DNA from: Hyphomonas polymorpha PS728
Lineage (GTDB): Bacteria > Pseudomonadota > Alphaproteobacteria > Caulobacterales > Hyphomonadaceae
Length of the DNA: 64,000 nucleotides
Direction: 5' to 3'
Assembly (NCBI RefSeq): GCF_000685315.1
Contig: NZ_ARYM01000019.1
Coordinates: 1-64,000 of the forward strand
In this document: piece by piece, positions 20,704 to 28,630 of the stretch
Layout: the number at the start of each line of letters is the position of its first letter
Position numbering within the stretch: position 1 is the first letter of the stretch
Notes under the pieces: model-generated
What the model saw: only the letters and a program-made list of their open reading frames with translations
Databases searched by the model: none
What the model was told of the DNA's origin: nothing
Made by a program: the position numbers and the translations under genes

Positions 20704-21270
20704 TCAGTTCGCCGGGCCGGTGCTGACGGCCACCATGGCGGCGCGCAGGGTGCGATCGCCAATACGCCAGCCGGGCTGGAAGAGCTGCGCGATGGTGCCC
20801 GAAGGCTGCTCCGACGGGATTTGCGCCACGGCCTGATGGACGTTGGGGTCAAACGGCGCGCCGGGATCTGCCGCCACAGGCACAACGCCGTGCCGGGAGA
20901 GGGCGGTGTTGAGTTCCTTGGCGGTCATCTCAATGCCACCGAGGAGGTTTTTCCCGGCATCTGTAAGCCCGCCGCGCTCGCTTTCGGGCAGGGCGTCAAG
21001 GGCGCGGGCGAGATTGTCCGATACGCTGAGCAGGTCAGCGGCGAATTTCTCGATGGCATAGATGCGGGCTTCGCTGACCTGGCGGTCAGCCCGCTTGCGG
21101 GTGTTGTCGAGGTCGGCCAGCAGGCGCAGGATCTGGCCGTTCATATCGGCCTTCTCTGCCTCAAGGCGCACAATCAGCTCCTCGACCGTGACGGTTTCTT
21201 CCGCCTTGGCTTCAGGGTTTACACCGGCGTCGATTTCAGCGGCTTCACCCGGTTTGTTTTCGTCGCTCAT
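20704..21270 (-). CDS. grpE: Nucleotide exchange factor GrpE
   Basis: GrpE releases ADP from DnaK. The 188-residue protein has an acidic N-terminus, a long coiled region (EELIVRLEAEKADMNGQILRLLADLDNTRKR) and the C-terminal beta-domain with PFDPNVHQAVAQIPSEQPSGTIAQLFQPGWRIGDRTLRAAMVAVS. The ATG (21270-21268) shares one base with the stop of hrcA, so the two are coupled. A GTG one codon earlier is in frame but less likely. The dnaK gene is nearby but is separated by two unrelated genes. Confidence 0.97.
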   Translation of the reverse strand: MSDENKPGEAAEIDAGVNPEAKAEETVTVEELIVRLEAEKADMNGQILRLLADLDNTRKRADRQVSEARIYAIEKFAADLLSVSDNLARALDALPESERGGLTDAGKNLLGGIEMTAKELNTALSRHGVVPVAADPGAPFDPNVHQAVAQIPSEQPSGTIAQLFQPGWRIGDRTLRAAMVAVSTGPAN

Positions 21271-22358
21271 CACTTCCCATCCTTTCCGCGCCGGGACGAG
21301 AGGATCTCCCCCACGACCTTTGCGGTATAATCTACCATCGGGATCACCCTGGCATAATTGAGCCGTGTTGGCCCGATCACTCCGAGTGCCCCGATCACAT
21401 GTTTTGTGCCGCCCATATAGGGTGCCACGATCACACTTGAACCAGACAACGGAAAAAGCCTGTTTTCTGACCCGATGAACAGACGCACGCCGCCCGCTTC
21501 GCGCGTTGTGTCGAGAATTTCAAGCAGGCTTTGCTGCCGTTCAAGCTCGTTGAACAATTGCCGCACCCGGTCGAGATCCTGGGCGGCCTTGGCGTCTTCC
21601 AAAAGATTGGCGCGGCCCCGCACGATCAGGCTGCGGCCGCGGCCCGGCGCGTCTCCGCCCCATTCGGCAAGGCCTGCTTCGACGAGGGCTGTGGTGGCCG
21701 CGTCCAGCGCCGCGCGCCGGTCCTGCAGTTCGGCGCGCACCTCGCTGGCCGCCTCGGCCAAGGTGCGGCCCTTGAGGCGCGTGGAGAGGTAGTTTCCCGC
21801 CTCGATCAGCGCGGTGGCAGGCAGGCCATCTGGCACCTTGAGGATGCGGTTTTCAACGTCGCCGTCCTCGGTGACAAGCACGCAGAGGGCCTCTCCGCCG
21901 GCAAGGGGAACAAATTCGACATGCCGCACCGCCGCGTCCCGGGCGGGGGAGGCGACAAGGCCTGCCCCCCCGGCAAGGCCGGAGAGGATGTCGGAGGCTT
22001 CCCCCAGAACCGCTTCCAGATCGGTGCCCGCGGAGGCCAGCCGGTCGTCGATCTGTTTCTTGTCTTCCCGGGAAGGGTCTCCGTATTCGAGGAAACCGTC
22101 GACGAAGAGGCGCAGGCCCTTGTGGGTGGGCGCGCGGCCGGCAGAGATGTGGGGGGCGTCGAGCAGGCCGAGGTCTGTCAGGTCTGCCATCACATTGCGG
22201 ATGGAGGCCGGGGAGAGGGCAATGCCCGCCTTGGAAAGGGTGCGCGAGCCGACCGGCTCGCCCGTTGCCAGATAGCCCTCGACGATCTCCCGGAAAATGT
22301 TCCGGGAGCGCTGGTCGAGCCGTTGCATGAGGCTGAGGATGTCTGACTGGTCCGCCAT
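21270..22358 (-). CDS. hrcA: Heat-shock repressor HrcA
   Basis: HrcA is the CIRCE-binding repressor of chaperone genes. The 362-residue protein has the N-terminal winged helix ([67 protein letters not shown]) and the C-terminal GAF-like and dimerisation parts, including VIAPYM...[27 protein letters not shown]. No CIRCE element is seen in this window, so its targets are probably elsewhere (for example groESL). It heads the hrcA-grpE operon. The predicted promoter lies so close to the ATG that the mRNA may lack a leader. Confidence 0.97.
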   Translation of the reverse strand: MADQSDILSLMQRLDQRSRNIFREIVEGYLATGEPVGSRTLSKAGIALSPASIRNVMADLTDLGLLDAPHISAGRAPTHKGLRLFVDGFLEYGDPSREDKKQIDDRLASAGTDLEAVLGEASDILSGLAGGAGLVASPARDAAVRHVEFVPLAGGEALCVLVTEDGDVENRILKVPDGLPATALIEAGNYLSTRLKGRTLAEAASEVRAELQDRRAALDAATTALVEAGLAEWGGDAPGRGRSLIVRGRANLLEDAKAAQDLDRVRQLFNELERQQSLLEILDTTREAGGVRLFIGSENRLFPLSGSSVIVAPYMGGTKHVIGALGVIGPTRLNYARVIPMVDYTAKVVGEILSSRRGKDGK

Positions 22359-22365
22359 GTCTCTG

Positions 22366-22393
22366 GATTAAGGGCGGTACATGCGCGGTTCAA
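22366..22393 (-). promoter_or_regulatory. Predicted leaderless promoter of hrcA-grpE
   Basis: On the minus strand TTGAAC (22393-22388), a 16-base spacer and TTAATC (22371-22366) lie only 7 bases before the hrcA ATG, so the start of transcription should be at or next to the start codon. No ribosome site is visible before the ATG, which fits a leaderless transcript. The -10 is only a partial match. Confidence 0.35.
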
Positions 22394-22413
22394 TAGTGTT
22401 GATGGGGCCAGCC

Positions 22414-23127
22414 TTAGATGGTGAGGCCGGATCCGGCATCCCGGTCGTCAGCCTTGCGCCAGACGAAGTAGGAATAAACCGCAGCAATGAGGGCAGCGGA
22501 GACCACCAGGACCGACAGCTGCAGGCCCAGCCAGATGCCGCTGAAGAGAAAGGCGCCCGCCATACCCAGGGCGCCGGCAACCATGAACAATGGGCCCGCC
22601 AGGCGGTGGGTCTTCTCCCAGGCGATGTCCGAAGACAGGGTCCAGGGGGTGCGGATGCCGAACATGAAGCTGGAGCGGGTTTTCGGCAGGTAATTGCCGA
22701 TGACGATGAAGAGGGCGCCGCAAGCCGCGATCACCAGACGGACCATCGTGTCGGAGTAAAGGGTATCCTCCCCGGTTCCCAGCATGCCGAAGGCGATGCC
22801 GCCTTGAACGAAGGTCAAGAGCGTCATGACGCCGACCCATGTCGCCAGATAGGCCCGCCGCCCGGTATCGATATTGCGTTTGCGCGGATCAATCGCCGGG
22901 ACGAGCGCGAGAAGGAGGCCGGTCAGAAGCACGGTGCCTGGAAGGATCAGCAGATAGACCCAGGCGTCACTCTTGCTCGCAAACTGATCTGCCTGTCCGT
23001 CCGAGCCCCAATGAACCGGAATATCGCCGGTTTCGGGCAGGGCGTTCCAGGTGGTGAGCGCGATGCCGGATGTGAGCAGAAAGGCGATGGCCGATGCGAT
23101 CAGGCCGGTGCGGATAAAGGGTTTCAT
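22414..23127 (-). CDS. SdpI-family membrane protein
   Basis: The product has 237 residues with about six membrane segments. It begins with the DUF1648 region (WNALPETGDIPVHWGSDGQADQFASK, conserved P.HW...G) and continues with the SdpI part (NYLPKTRSSFMFGIRTPWTLSSDIAWEKTHRLAG), where N-Y-L-P-K and F-G-I-R-T-P-W-T are characteristic. In Bacillus SdpI gives immunity to the SdpC toxin and controls its ArsR-type repressor SdpR. Here an ArsR gene lies immediately upstream, with a 4-base overlap, but no toxin gene is nearby. The true role is unknown. Confidence 0.88.
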   Translation of the reverse strand: MKPFIRTGLIASAIAFLLTSGIALTTWNALPETGDIPVHWGSDGQADQFASKSDAWVYLLILPGTVLLTGLLLALVPAIDPRKRNIDTGRRAYLATWVGVMTLLTFVQGGIAFGMLGTGEDTLYSDTMVRLVIAACGALFIVIGNYLPKTRSSFMFGIRTPWTLSSDIAWEKTHRLAGPLFMVAGALGMAGAFLFSGIWLGLQLSVLVVSAALIAAVYSYFVWRKADDRDAGSGLTI

Positions 23128-23420
23128 TCGGCTGCCTCCTTAAGGTCGTCATCGCCATTGTCCCGGCCCAGCAGCCCGAGCAGGGCGGTGGCTGCGTCTT
23201 CCAGAACGCTTGTGTTCACGCGGTAGAGGATCTGGTTTCCCTGCCGCTCGGCTGTAATCAGCTCGGCCTCCTTCAGCACCGCCAGATGGCGGCTCATGGT
23301 TGGCCAGCTCGCCTCGAACTCTGCTGCAAGGTCGCCGGCGAGGCGGGGCCCCTTGCGCAGCAGGGCGAGAAGCTGCCGGCGGGCCGGATGGGCCAAGGCT
23401 TTGAAAACGCTGTTTTCCAT
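23124..23420 (-). CDS. SdpR-like ArsR-family repressor
   Basis: The product has 98 residues: KALAHPARRQLLALLRKGPRLAGDLAAEFEASWPTMSRHLAVLKEAELITAERQGNQILYRV, a full ArsR winged helix, with a short acidic C-terminal tail (LGRDNGDDDLKEAAE). No metal-binding Cys set is present. It is translationally coupled (ATGA) to the SdpI-family gene, the same order as sdpR-sdpI, where the membrane protein sequesters the repressor. The promoter overlaps an inverted repeat that is a good candidate for autoregulation, and the ATG follows the -10 by 7 bases. Confidence 0.9.
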   Translation of the reverse strand: MENSVFKALAHPARRQLLALLRKGPRLAGDLAAEFEASWPTMSRHLAVLKEAELITAERQGNQILYRVNTSVLEDAATALLGLLGRDNGDDDLKEAAE

Positions 23421-23423
23421 ATC

Positions 23424-23457
23424 TGCTAATTAGCAATTATGCTAATATCGAGTCAAG
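23424..23457 (-). promoter_or_regulatory. SdpR-like operator and predicted leaderless promoter
   Basis: On the minus strand TTGACT (23456-23451), 17 bases and CTAATT (23433-23428) form a promoter, and the ATG comes 7 bases later. A perfect palindrome TGCTAATTAGCA (23424-23435) covers the -10, and another TTAGCA half-site lies in the spacer. Repressor bound there would block RNA polymerase, as expected for autoregulation. The transcript would have little or no leader. Confidence 0.65.
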
Positions 23458-23496
23458 AGCTATTTTTGGGTTTAGCTAAATAGATCTATGGCCGGG

Positions 23497-25167
23497 TCAG
23501 TTCAGCCCTTCGATCTGGCCGTGGGCATTGAGGTGGATATGCTCGGCGGCGGGGCGGCGCGGAAGGCCAGGCATGGTCATGATGTCGCCGCAGATGGCGA
23601 CAACGAAGCCCGCCCCGGCAGCGAGGCGCACTTCCCGAAGACGGACCACATGGCCTTCCGGCGCGCCGAGCAGGGCAGGGTCTGTGGAGAAGCTGTACTG
23701 GGTCTTCGCCATGCACACGGGCAGGTGGCCAAAGCCGGCCTTTTCCCATGCGGCTAGCAGGTTTTTCACCGCGCGGGCTGCCTCCACCCGGTCTGCCCGG
23801 TAGATGGATTTCGCCACGGCTTCGATCTTTTCCAGCAGGGAGAGATTGTCCGGGTACAGCGGCTTGAAATCGGCAGTGCCGTCTTCGATCAGTTTGACCA
23901 CGCTGCGGGCGAGGGTTTCAGCGCCCTTGCCGCCTTCGGCCCAGTGGGTGCAGAGCGCGACGGATACGGAGAGTTTTTCGCAATAGGCCTGCAGGGCGTG
24001 AACTTCGCCTTCGGTGTCGGTAGTGAAGCGATTGATCGCCACGACGACCGGCAGGCCAAAGCTGCGCAGGTTTTCGATATGGCGGGCGAGATTGGCGAGG
24101 CCCTTTTCCAGCGCTTCATAGCTGACCTTGCTCAGCTCATCCTTGGCGAGGCCGCCATGCATCTTCAGCGCACGGATGGTGGCAACGAGAACCACGGCAT
24201 CGGGCGCAAGCCCCGCCTGGCGGCATTTGATGTTGAGAAATTTCTCGGCGCCAAGGTCTGCGCCGAAGCCGGCTTCGGTGACAACATAGTCGGCCATTTT
24301 CAGAGCAGCGCTTGTGGCGATCACGGAGTTGCAGCCATGGGCGATGTTGGCGAACGGGCCGCCATGCACGAGGCAGGGGTTGTTCTCCAGCGTCTGGACA
24401 AGGTTTGGCAGCATCGCGTCGCGCAACAGCGCCATCATCGCGCCGGTGGCCTTGATGTCAGCGGCGGTAACGGCGACCTTCTCACGCGTATAGCCAACGA
24501 TAATGCGGGACAGGCGGGCCTCCAGATCTTCCGCATCTGTTGCAAGGCAGAGGATGGCCATCACCTCGGAGGCGACGGTGATGTCGAACCCGGTTTCGGA
24601 AGGGGCGCCGTTGCCGGGCCCGCCAAGGCCGGAGACGATATTCCTCAGGCTACGGTCGTTCATGTCCATCACGCGGCGCCAGCTGGTGCGCACGGTTTCC
24701 AGCTTGGGCTCACCGCCCCAATGAATGTGGTTATCGACGAGGGCGGAGAGAAGATTGTGGGCCGAGGTGATGGCGTGGAAGTCGCCGGTGAAATGCAGGT
24801 TGATGTCTTCCATCGGCACGATCTGGGCAAGGCCGCCGCCGGTGGCGCCGCCCTTCATGCCGAAACAGGGGCCGAGTGAGGGCTCGCGCAGGCAGAGAAG
24901 TGTGTTCGCGCCGATGCGGTTCATCGCGTCGGCAAGGCCGATCGAGGTGGTGGTCTTGCCCTCCCCGGCGGGGGTGGGGTTGATGGCGGTGACGAGGATC
25001 AGCTTTCCGTCTGGACGGGCGGACTGGCGCTGCAGGAAGCCGGCCGAGAGTTTTGCCTTGTCGTGGCCGTAGGGGATGATGTCTTTCGGGGCCGCGCCAA
25101 TGCGGGCGGCGATGTCCTGGACCGGCAGTTTCTTCGCCGCGCGGGCGATCTCGATATCTGTGGCCAT
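23497..25167 (-). CDS. fhs: Formate-tetrahydrofolate ligase
   Basis: Formate-THF ligase makes 10-formyl-THF from formate, THF and ATP in one-carbon metabolism. The 556-residue protein contains the ATP loop [17 protein letters not shown] (about residues 66-82), [21 protein letters not shown] (about 95-115), the [13 protein letters not shown] segment, [10 protein letters not shown] and the C-terminal [14 protein letters not shown]. Length agrees with the family. It stands alone on the minus strand and is divergent from rph, with about 90 bases between the two starts. Confidence 0.98.
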   Translation of the reverse strand: MATDIEIARAAKKLPVQDIAARIGAAPKDIIPYGHDKAKLSAGFLQRQSARPDGKLILVTAINPTPAGEGKTTTSIGLADAMNRIGANTLLCLREPSLGPCFGMKGGATGGGLAQIVPMEDINLHFTGDFHAITSAHNLLSALVDNHIHWGGEPKLETVRTSWRRVMDMNDRSLRNIVSGLGGPGNGAPSETGFDITVASEVMAILCLATDAEDLEARLSRIIVGYTREKVAVTAADIKATGAMMALLRDAMLPNLVQTLENNPCLVHGGPFANIAHGCNSVIATSAALKMADYVVTEAGFGADLGAEKFLNIKCRQAGLAPDAVVLVATIRALKMHGGLAKDELSKVSYEALEKGLANLARHIENLRSFGLPVVVAINRFTTDTEGEVHALQAYCEKLSVSVALCTHWAEGGKGAETLARSVVKLIEDGTADFKPLYPDNLSLLEKIEAVAKSIYRADRVEAARAVKNLLAAWEKAGFGHLPVCMAKTQYSFSTDPALLGAPEGHVVRLREVRLAAGAGFVVAICGDIMTMPGLPRRPAAEHIHLNAHGQIEGLN

Positions 25168-25257
25168 CGCTATTCTGCTCTCCCGTTGACAGCTGCCGGT
25201 GTAGACAGGCGCAGCAAAACCCGCAAATCAGGCCATCAGCTAGAAGGATTCCCGAAG

Positions 25258-25986
25258 ATGCCAAATCTTGTTCGCCCCTCGGGCCGCGCTTTTGACCAGC
25301 TGCGCCCGATTTCGCTTGAAACCGGCGTCGCGCGCTATGCCGAAGGATCGTGCCTCGCCAGGTTTGGTCACACGCATGTGCTGTGTACCGCCAGCTGGGA
25401 AAAGGGCGTGCCCGGCTGGATGAAGGGCAAGGGCGAGGGCTGGGTGACCGGCGAATATGGCATGCTGCCGCGCGCCACCCACACCCGCGGGCGCCGCGAG
25501 GCCGCCGCTGGCAAACAGTCCGGACGCACGCAGGAAATCCAGCGCCTGATCGGGCGTTCCATGCGCTCAGTGGTCAACCTCGCCGCCCTTGGCGAGAACA
25601 CGATCACCATCGATTGCGACGTGATCCAGGCTGATGGCGGCACGCGCACGGCGTCGATCACCGGCGGCTTTGTGGCCCTCGCCATGGCCTGCCGTTATCT
25701 TCAGACCGAAGGTGTGATCAAGGCGGAGCCGATCCTGAAACAGGCCGCCGCGATCTCGGTGGGTCTCTTCCAGGACATGCCGGTGCTGGACGTGGATTAC
25801 CCTGAGGATTCAGCCGGTGAGGCGGACATGAACGTGGTGATGAGTTCTGATGGGGGCTTCATCGAAGTGCAGGGCACCGGCGAATCCCGCCCGATGTCGC
25901 GCCCGGAACTGGATGAGATGATGCGCTTGGCCGAGAAAGGCTGCACGGAGCTGTTTGCGGCGCAGCGGGCCGCGCTGGGGCTCTAA
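25258..25986 (+). CDS. rph: Ribonuclease PH
   Basis: RNase PH trims tRNA 3' ends with phosphate. The 242-residue protein from ATG 25258 (GAAGGA upstream) shows [18 protein letters not shown] at the N-terminus, the [30 protein letters not shown] phosphate-binding and RNA-contact region (about residues 68-97), and [20 protein letters not shown] longer in-frame open stretch upstream lacks a ribosome site. rph is commonly next to rdgB and hemW, both of which lie 2 kb downstream here; the genes between them look like insertions into that ancestral cluster. Confidence 0.97.
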   Translation: MPNLVRPSGRAFDQLRPISLETGVARYAEGSCLARFGHTHVLCTASWEKGVPGWMKGKGEGWVTGEYGMLPRATHTRGRREAAAGKQSGRTQEIQRLIGRSMRSVVNLAALGENTITIDCDVIQADGGTRTASITGGFVALAMACRYLQTEGVIKAEPILKQAAAISVGLFQDMPVLDVDYPEDSAGEADMNVVMSSDGGFIEVQGTGESRPMSRPELDEMMRLAEKGCTELFAAQRAALGL

Positions 25987-25993
25987 GCAGGCT

Positions 25994-26380
25994 TCAGCCG
26001 CTGATCAGCTGGTTTGCCGTCAGGGCGAACAGAGTGGCGATCGTCAGGTTACAGAGGGTGCCGAGCAGGTAGTAAGACGGGTTCTGCTGGATCTTGTCGC
26101 TACGCACGAACTGTTTGACCCCGATGATAATCGCCAGGGCGCTGAACTGCTGGGCGCTGACCAGAATGAAGATCAGGAGTGTTTCACACAGCCCAATCCA
26201 GAAGCCGGTCGATCCCAGATCAAAGACGCGGCCCTTGGTGCTCTCGGGAAGGGCGCCGCCCTCGGTGGCGGGAGTGTCGCCGGATTTGAGGCGGGGGATG
26301 CCAAGGCGGATGATCAGCGTGGAGAGAACGTGCGATCCAAGCGCCATGCCTACCAGGATGGAGATATCAATGGGATTCAA
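25994..26380 (-). CDS. Membrane partner of SatD-like protein
   Basis: The product has 128 residues from a TTG at 26380, which follows GGAG by 7 bases. Hydrophobic segments lie at about residues 5-24 (DISILVGMALGSHVLSTLII), 55-80 (STGFWIGLCETLLIFILVSAQQFSALAIIIG) and 105-125 (YLLGTLCNLTIATLFALTANQLI). I do not recognise the family with certainty; membrane proteins often follow SatD-family genes. The start codon lies 14 bases inside the 3' end of the SatD-like gene, so the pair is translationally linked. An upstream TTG at 26398 is another possible start. Confidence 0.7.
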   Translation of the reverse strand: MNPIDISILVGMALGSHVLSTLIIRLGIPRLKSGDTPATEGGALPESTKGRVFDLGSTGFWIGLCETLLIFILVSAQQFSALAIIIGVKQFVRSDKIQQNPSYYLLGTLCNLTIATLFALTANQLISG

Positions 26381-27047
26381 TTGATTTCTCCAAAACAATG
26401 ATATTCGATTGATTGTGGGTGCGCAGCCGGTTGATTATCTGATTTTCTGCTTCGATCACCAGATCTATCTCCGCCCGGCGGACTGCGTCAGAAACTGATT
26501 GCGGATATTTGCCCAGCCGTTGGGCAACCGCTTTTTGTGACAGGCCTTCGGCCAGGAGGGCGTAAACCAGAAACTGATAGTCCGTCATCCGGGCGATGAA
26601 GCCTTGGCAGAGGTTCGTCAGCAGGGTGAGCTCAATATCGCGAGCATCCTGGAAAATATGCCATTCGCCAAACCGGTTCTGACGCTTCAGCCGACTGATG
26701 GCGGCATTGCCGACAGTGAAGACCTCCCCGCCGATTTGGCGGATATTGGAGGTTCTGGCCCCGATCCGGCCGAATACGACCGCGAAGCGGAATGCCATTT
26801 GAATGCCAAGGCCCCCCCGCAGCGTACGCACAATCTGGAAAGCGGCCTCCGGATGCTGCAGCAATCCGGCAATTTCATCGCCATAACTGATTTCCAGCGG
26901 CAGGATGATGTTGGCCGCGTGGCGCTCGTTCATCTGGGCCAGCAGGGCTTCCAATTGCCCAAGAAGTTCGCCGCCTTTTTCCGCGCCAAAATCGCTCGAG
27001 CCTTTCAGGTCACAAAGAAGAAGACAGGCGTGATCGGGGGGGAGCAT
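26367..27047 (-). CDS. SatD-like protein with C-terminal helix-turn-helix
   Basis: The product has 226 residues. The first two thirds resemble the SatD family: CDLKGSSDFG (about residues 12-21), a helix, ILPLEISYGDEIAGLLQHPEAAFQIVRTLRG (about 48-78), MAFRFAVVFGRIG and GGEVFTVGNAAISRLKR. The GDE and F-R-x-G positions are the ones I recall as conserved. The C-terminal part, LAEGLSQKAVAQRLGKYPQSVSDAVRRAEID (about 166-196), is a clear helix-turn-helix. SatD came from a Streptococcus acid-tolerance locus; its mechanism is not settled. It is co-expressed with a membrane protein. The promoter is palindrome-rich and ends 6 bases before the ATG. Confidence 0.75.
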   Translation of the reverse strand: MLPPDHACLLLCDLKGSSDFGAEKGGELLGQLEALLAQMNERHAANIILPLEISYGDEIAGLLQHPEAAFQIVRTLRGGLGIQMAFRFAVVFGRIGARTSNIRQIGGEVFTVGNAAISRLKRQNRFGEWHIFQDARDIELTLLTNLCQGFIARMTDYQFLVYALLAEGLSQKAVAQRLGKYPQSVSDAVRRAEIDLVIEAENQIINRLRTHNQSNIIVLEKSIESH

Positions 27048-27050
27048 AAA

Positions 27051-27097
27051 TCAATGATAATTCATTGATTCCTAAAAATCAATCCAATGTCATTGAT
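27051..27097 (-). promoter_or_regulatory. Two palindromes over the SatD-like promoter
   Basis: TCAATGATAATTCATTGA (27051-27068) is a perfect 7-4-7 inverted repeat, and ATCAAT-N8-ATTGAT (27079-27098) is a second with related half-sites. On the minus strand TTGATT (27082-27077), 17 bases and TATCAT (27059-27054) form the promoter, 6 bases before the ATG at 27047, so the first palindrome covers the -10 and the second adjoins the -35. This looks like autoregulation by the HTH of the SatD-like protein or by the XRE repressor upstream. The region is visibly AT-richer than its surroundings. Confidence 0.65.
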
Positions 27098-27099
27098 CT

Positions 27100-27339
27100 C
27101 TATTCAGCCGCAACCTGGCGTTCATCTTCCTCACCTTCGGTGTCGAAGACGAGCAGGTCGCCCGGCTGGCATTTCAGCTCGCGGCAGAGGGCCTCCAGGG
27201 TCGAGAAGCGGATGGCCTTGGCCTTGCCGGTTTTCAGGATGGAGAGGTTGGCGAGGGTAACGCCCACGCGCTCGGAAAGCTCAGTCAGAGACATGCGGCG
27301 TTCCAGAAGCACACGGTCGAGGGTCACGCGAATGGTCAT
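27100..27339 (-). CDS. YozG-like XRE regulator
   Basis: The product has 79 residues. A Cro/C1-type helix-turn-helix spans SLTELSERVGVTLANLSILKTGKAKAIRFSTLEALCRELKCQPGDLL (about residues 17-63), the form typical of small YozG-like repressors. It follows a DUF2975 membrane gene 17 bases upstream on the same strand; such XRE/DUF2975 pairs are widespread, but the signal is unknown. The long open frame extending upstream to 28218 is an artefact of GC-rich sequence. The ATG at 27339 has a GGACAT-type weak ribosome site. Confidence 0.88.
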   Translation of the reverse strand: MTIRVTLDRVLLERRMSLTELSERVGVTLANLSILKTGKAKAIRFSTLEALCRELKCQPGDLLVFDTEGEEDERQVAAE

Positions 27340-27356
27340 GTCCGTCTCTGTGCTCC

Positions 27357-27887
27357 TCAGATCGTCATTTTTTCTTCGTCGCGAAGGCGGGTGCCTTCCC
27401 GGAAGACTTGGGAAAGGATGAACAGCGCCGCCACGGAAATCCACAGTATGAGCTGGGTTGAGAGCTTTGGCGGCGCGTCTCCGACGAGGCTGGGCATGGC
27501 GCGCACCACCAGGAGGGTCGCAATCCGGATGATTTCCATCGCGGCGATGGCAACACCAATGCGCGACAAGCGCCCGGCATTCTCCGGCACGAAGGGATCG
27601 CCCTCTACCAGGGTCAGCAGGATGCGGCGCATCTGGACGCAGATGAAGATCACGCCAGGCACGATGACGCAGAGCAGGCCCAGCGCGATGACGAAGCTGC
27701 CGGGCGATACACCGTCCGCCAGCGCCTCGATGCCGGGCAGGGAGGCTTCGCCATTGGATAGGCTCGCGATCAGGCCAAGGCTCAGCACGGGAATGCCGAT
27801 GACACCGAAGGCGCCTGCAATCCACATCGCTACGGTGACCAGAACGGTCATCGCCTCTGCCATCGAATTCCGGCCTGTCTTTGTCAT
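27357..27887 (-). CDS. DUF2975 membrane protein
   Basis: The product has 176 residues from ATG 27887, with AAAAGG six bases upstream. Four hydrophobic segments are visible: AMTVLVTVAMWIAGAFGVIGIPVLSL, SFVIALGLLCVIVPGVIFICVQM, IAAMEIIRIATLLVVRAM and TQLILWISVAALFILSQV. The last is followed by REGTRLRDEEKMTI, the conserved tail of DUF2975. The family is usually encoded with a small XRE regulator, as here. It may act as the membrane sensor for that regulator; this is inference. Confidence 0.85.
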   Translation of the reverse strand: MTKTGRNSMAEAMTVLVTVAMWIAGAFGVIGIPVLSLGLIASLSNGEASLPGIEALADGVSPGSFVIALGLLCVIVPGVIFICVQMRRILLTLVEGDPFVPENAGRLSRIGVAIAAMEIIRIATLLVVRAMPSLVGDAPPKLSTQLILWISVAALFILSQVFREGTRLRDEEKMTI

Positions 27888-27951
27888 ACCCGGCCTTTTC
27901 ACCCAGTTCGGTTGATGGTTTATGAAGCGGAACTTTGCCTGCGCGCCATCC

Positions 27952-27969
27952 CGTTATTACCGAATAACG
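27952..27969. promoter_or_regulatory. Palindrome between DUF2975/XRE operon and rdgB
   Basis: CGTTATT-ACCG-AATAACG is a perfect 7-4-7 inverted repeat, followed at once by a second, TATGC-N6-GCATA, at about 27972-27987. It lies 65 bases upstream of the DUF2975 start and on the other side of the rdgB start, so it could be the operator of the XRE repressor and might also affect rdgB. Confidence 0.5.
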
Positions 27970-28030
27970 ATATATGCATTCGCGCATAAAGCAAGAATGG
28001 AGCCACATATCTGTGAATAAAGCTACGGCT

Positions 28031-28630
28031 ATGCCCCGCCTCGTCCCCGGAAAACTCGTGGCAGCTACACACAACAAGGGCAAGGTGTCCGAACTGAAAG
28101 ATCTGTTCGCGCCCCATGGTTTTGAGGTTGTTTCTGCTCTGGAACTCGGTCTGGATGAACCGGAAGAAACCGAGAATAGTTTTGCGGGCAACGCCCTGCT
28201 GAAGGCCCGCGCCGCCATGAAGGCGACGGGCCTGCCGGCGCTGTCGGATGATTCGGGCCTGTCGGTGACCGCCCTGGGCGGCCAGCCGGGTATCTATTCG
28301 GCACGCTGGGCGGGCGAACCCCGGGATTTCCACAAGGCGATGGAAAAGGTGGAGTCAGAACTCAAGGCTTCAGGATCGGCAGACCGCTCAGCCAAATTCG
28401 TCTGCGTGCTGGCGGTTGCCTGGCCCGATGGCACGGAAGCTGTCTATGAGGGCGAGGTGCATGGCACGCTCGTCTGGCCGCCGCGGGGGGAGAGGGGGTT
28501 TGGTTATGACCCGGTCTTTGTGGCCGATGGTGAAACGGAAACGTTCGGCGAAATGGAGCCGGAGCGGAAACATGCGATGAGCCACCGGGCGCGGGCGGTT
28601 GAAAAACTCCGGGCGGCGCTGCTCGCATGA
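28031..28630 (+). CDS. rdgB: RdgB/HAM1 XTP/dITP diphosphatase
   Basis: RdgB hydrolyses ITP, dITP and XTP to keep deaminated purines out of nucleic acid. The 199-residue protein shows [16 protein letters not shown] (about residues 10-25), [17 protein letters not shown] and [25 protein letters not shown], then [18 protein letters not shown] and [10 protein letters not shown], in family order. I chose ATG 28031; the frame is open to 27974 but the extra residues are not typical of the family. The stop overlaps the hemW start by 4 bases (28627-28630), so the two are coupled. Confidence 0.95.
   Translation: MPRLVPGKLVAATHNKGKVSELKDLFAPHGFEVVSALELGLDEPEETENSFAGNALLKARAAMKATGLPALSDDSGLSVTALGGQPGIYSARWAGEPRDFHKAMEKVESELKASGSADRSAKFVCVLAVAWPDGTEAVYEGEVHGTLVWPPRGERGFGYDPVFVADGETETFGEMEPERKHAMSHRARAVEKLRAALLA

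Noticed and set aside
22394-22430. Possible sigma-32 -10 (CCCCAT) before hrcA
   Set aside because: No CTTGA was found at the required distance upstream of it on the minus strand.
27100-28218. Long 372-residue frame ending in the XRE domain
   Set aside because: Only the last 79 codons resemble a protein family. The upstream part overlaps DUF2975 in another frame and is Arg/His-rich.
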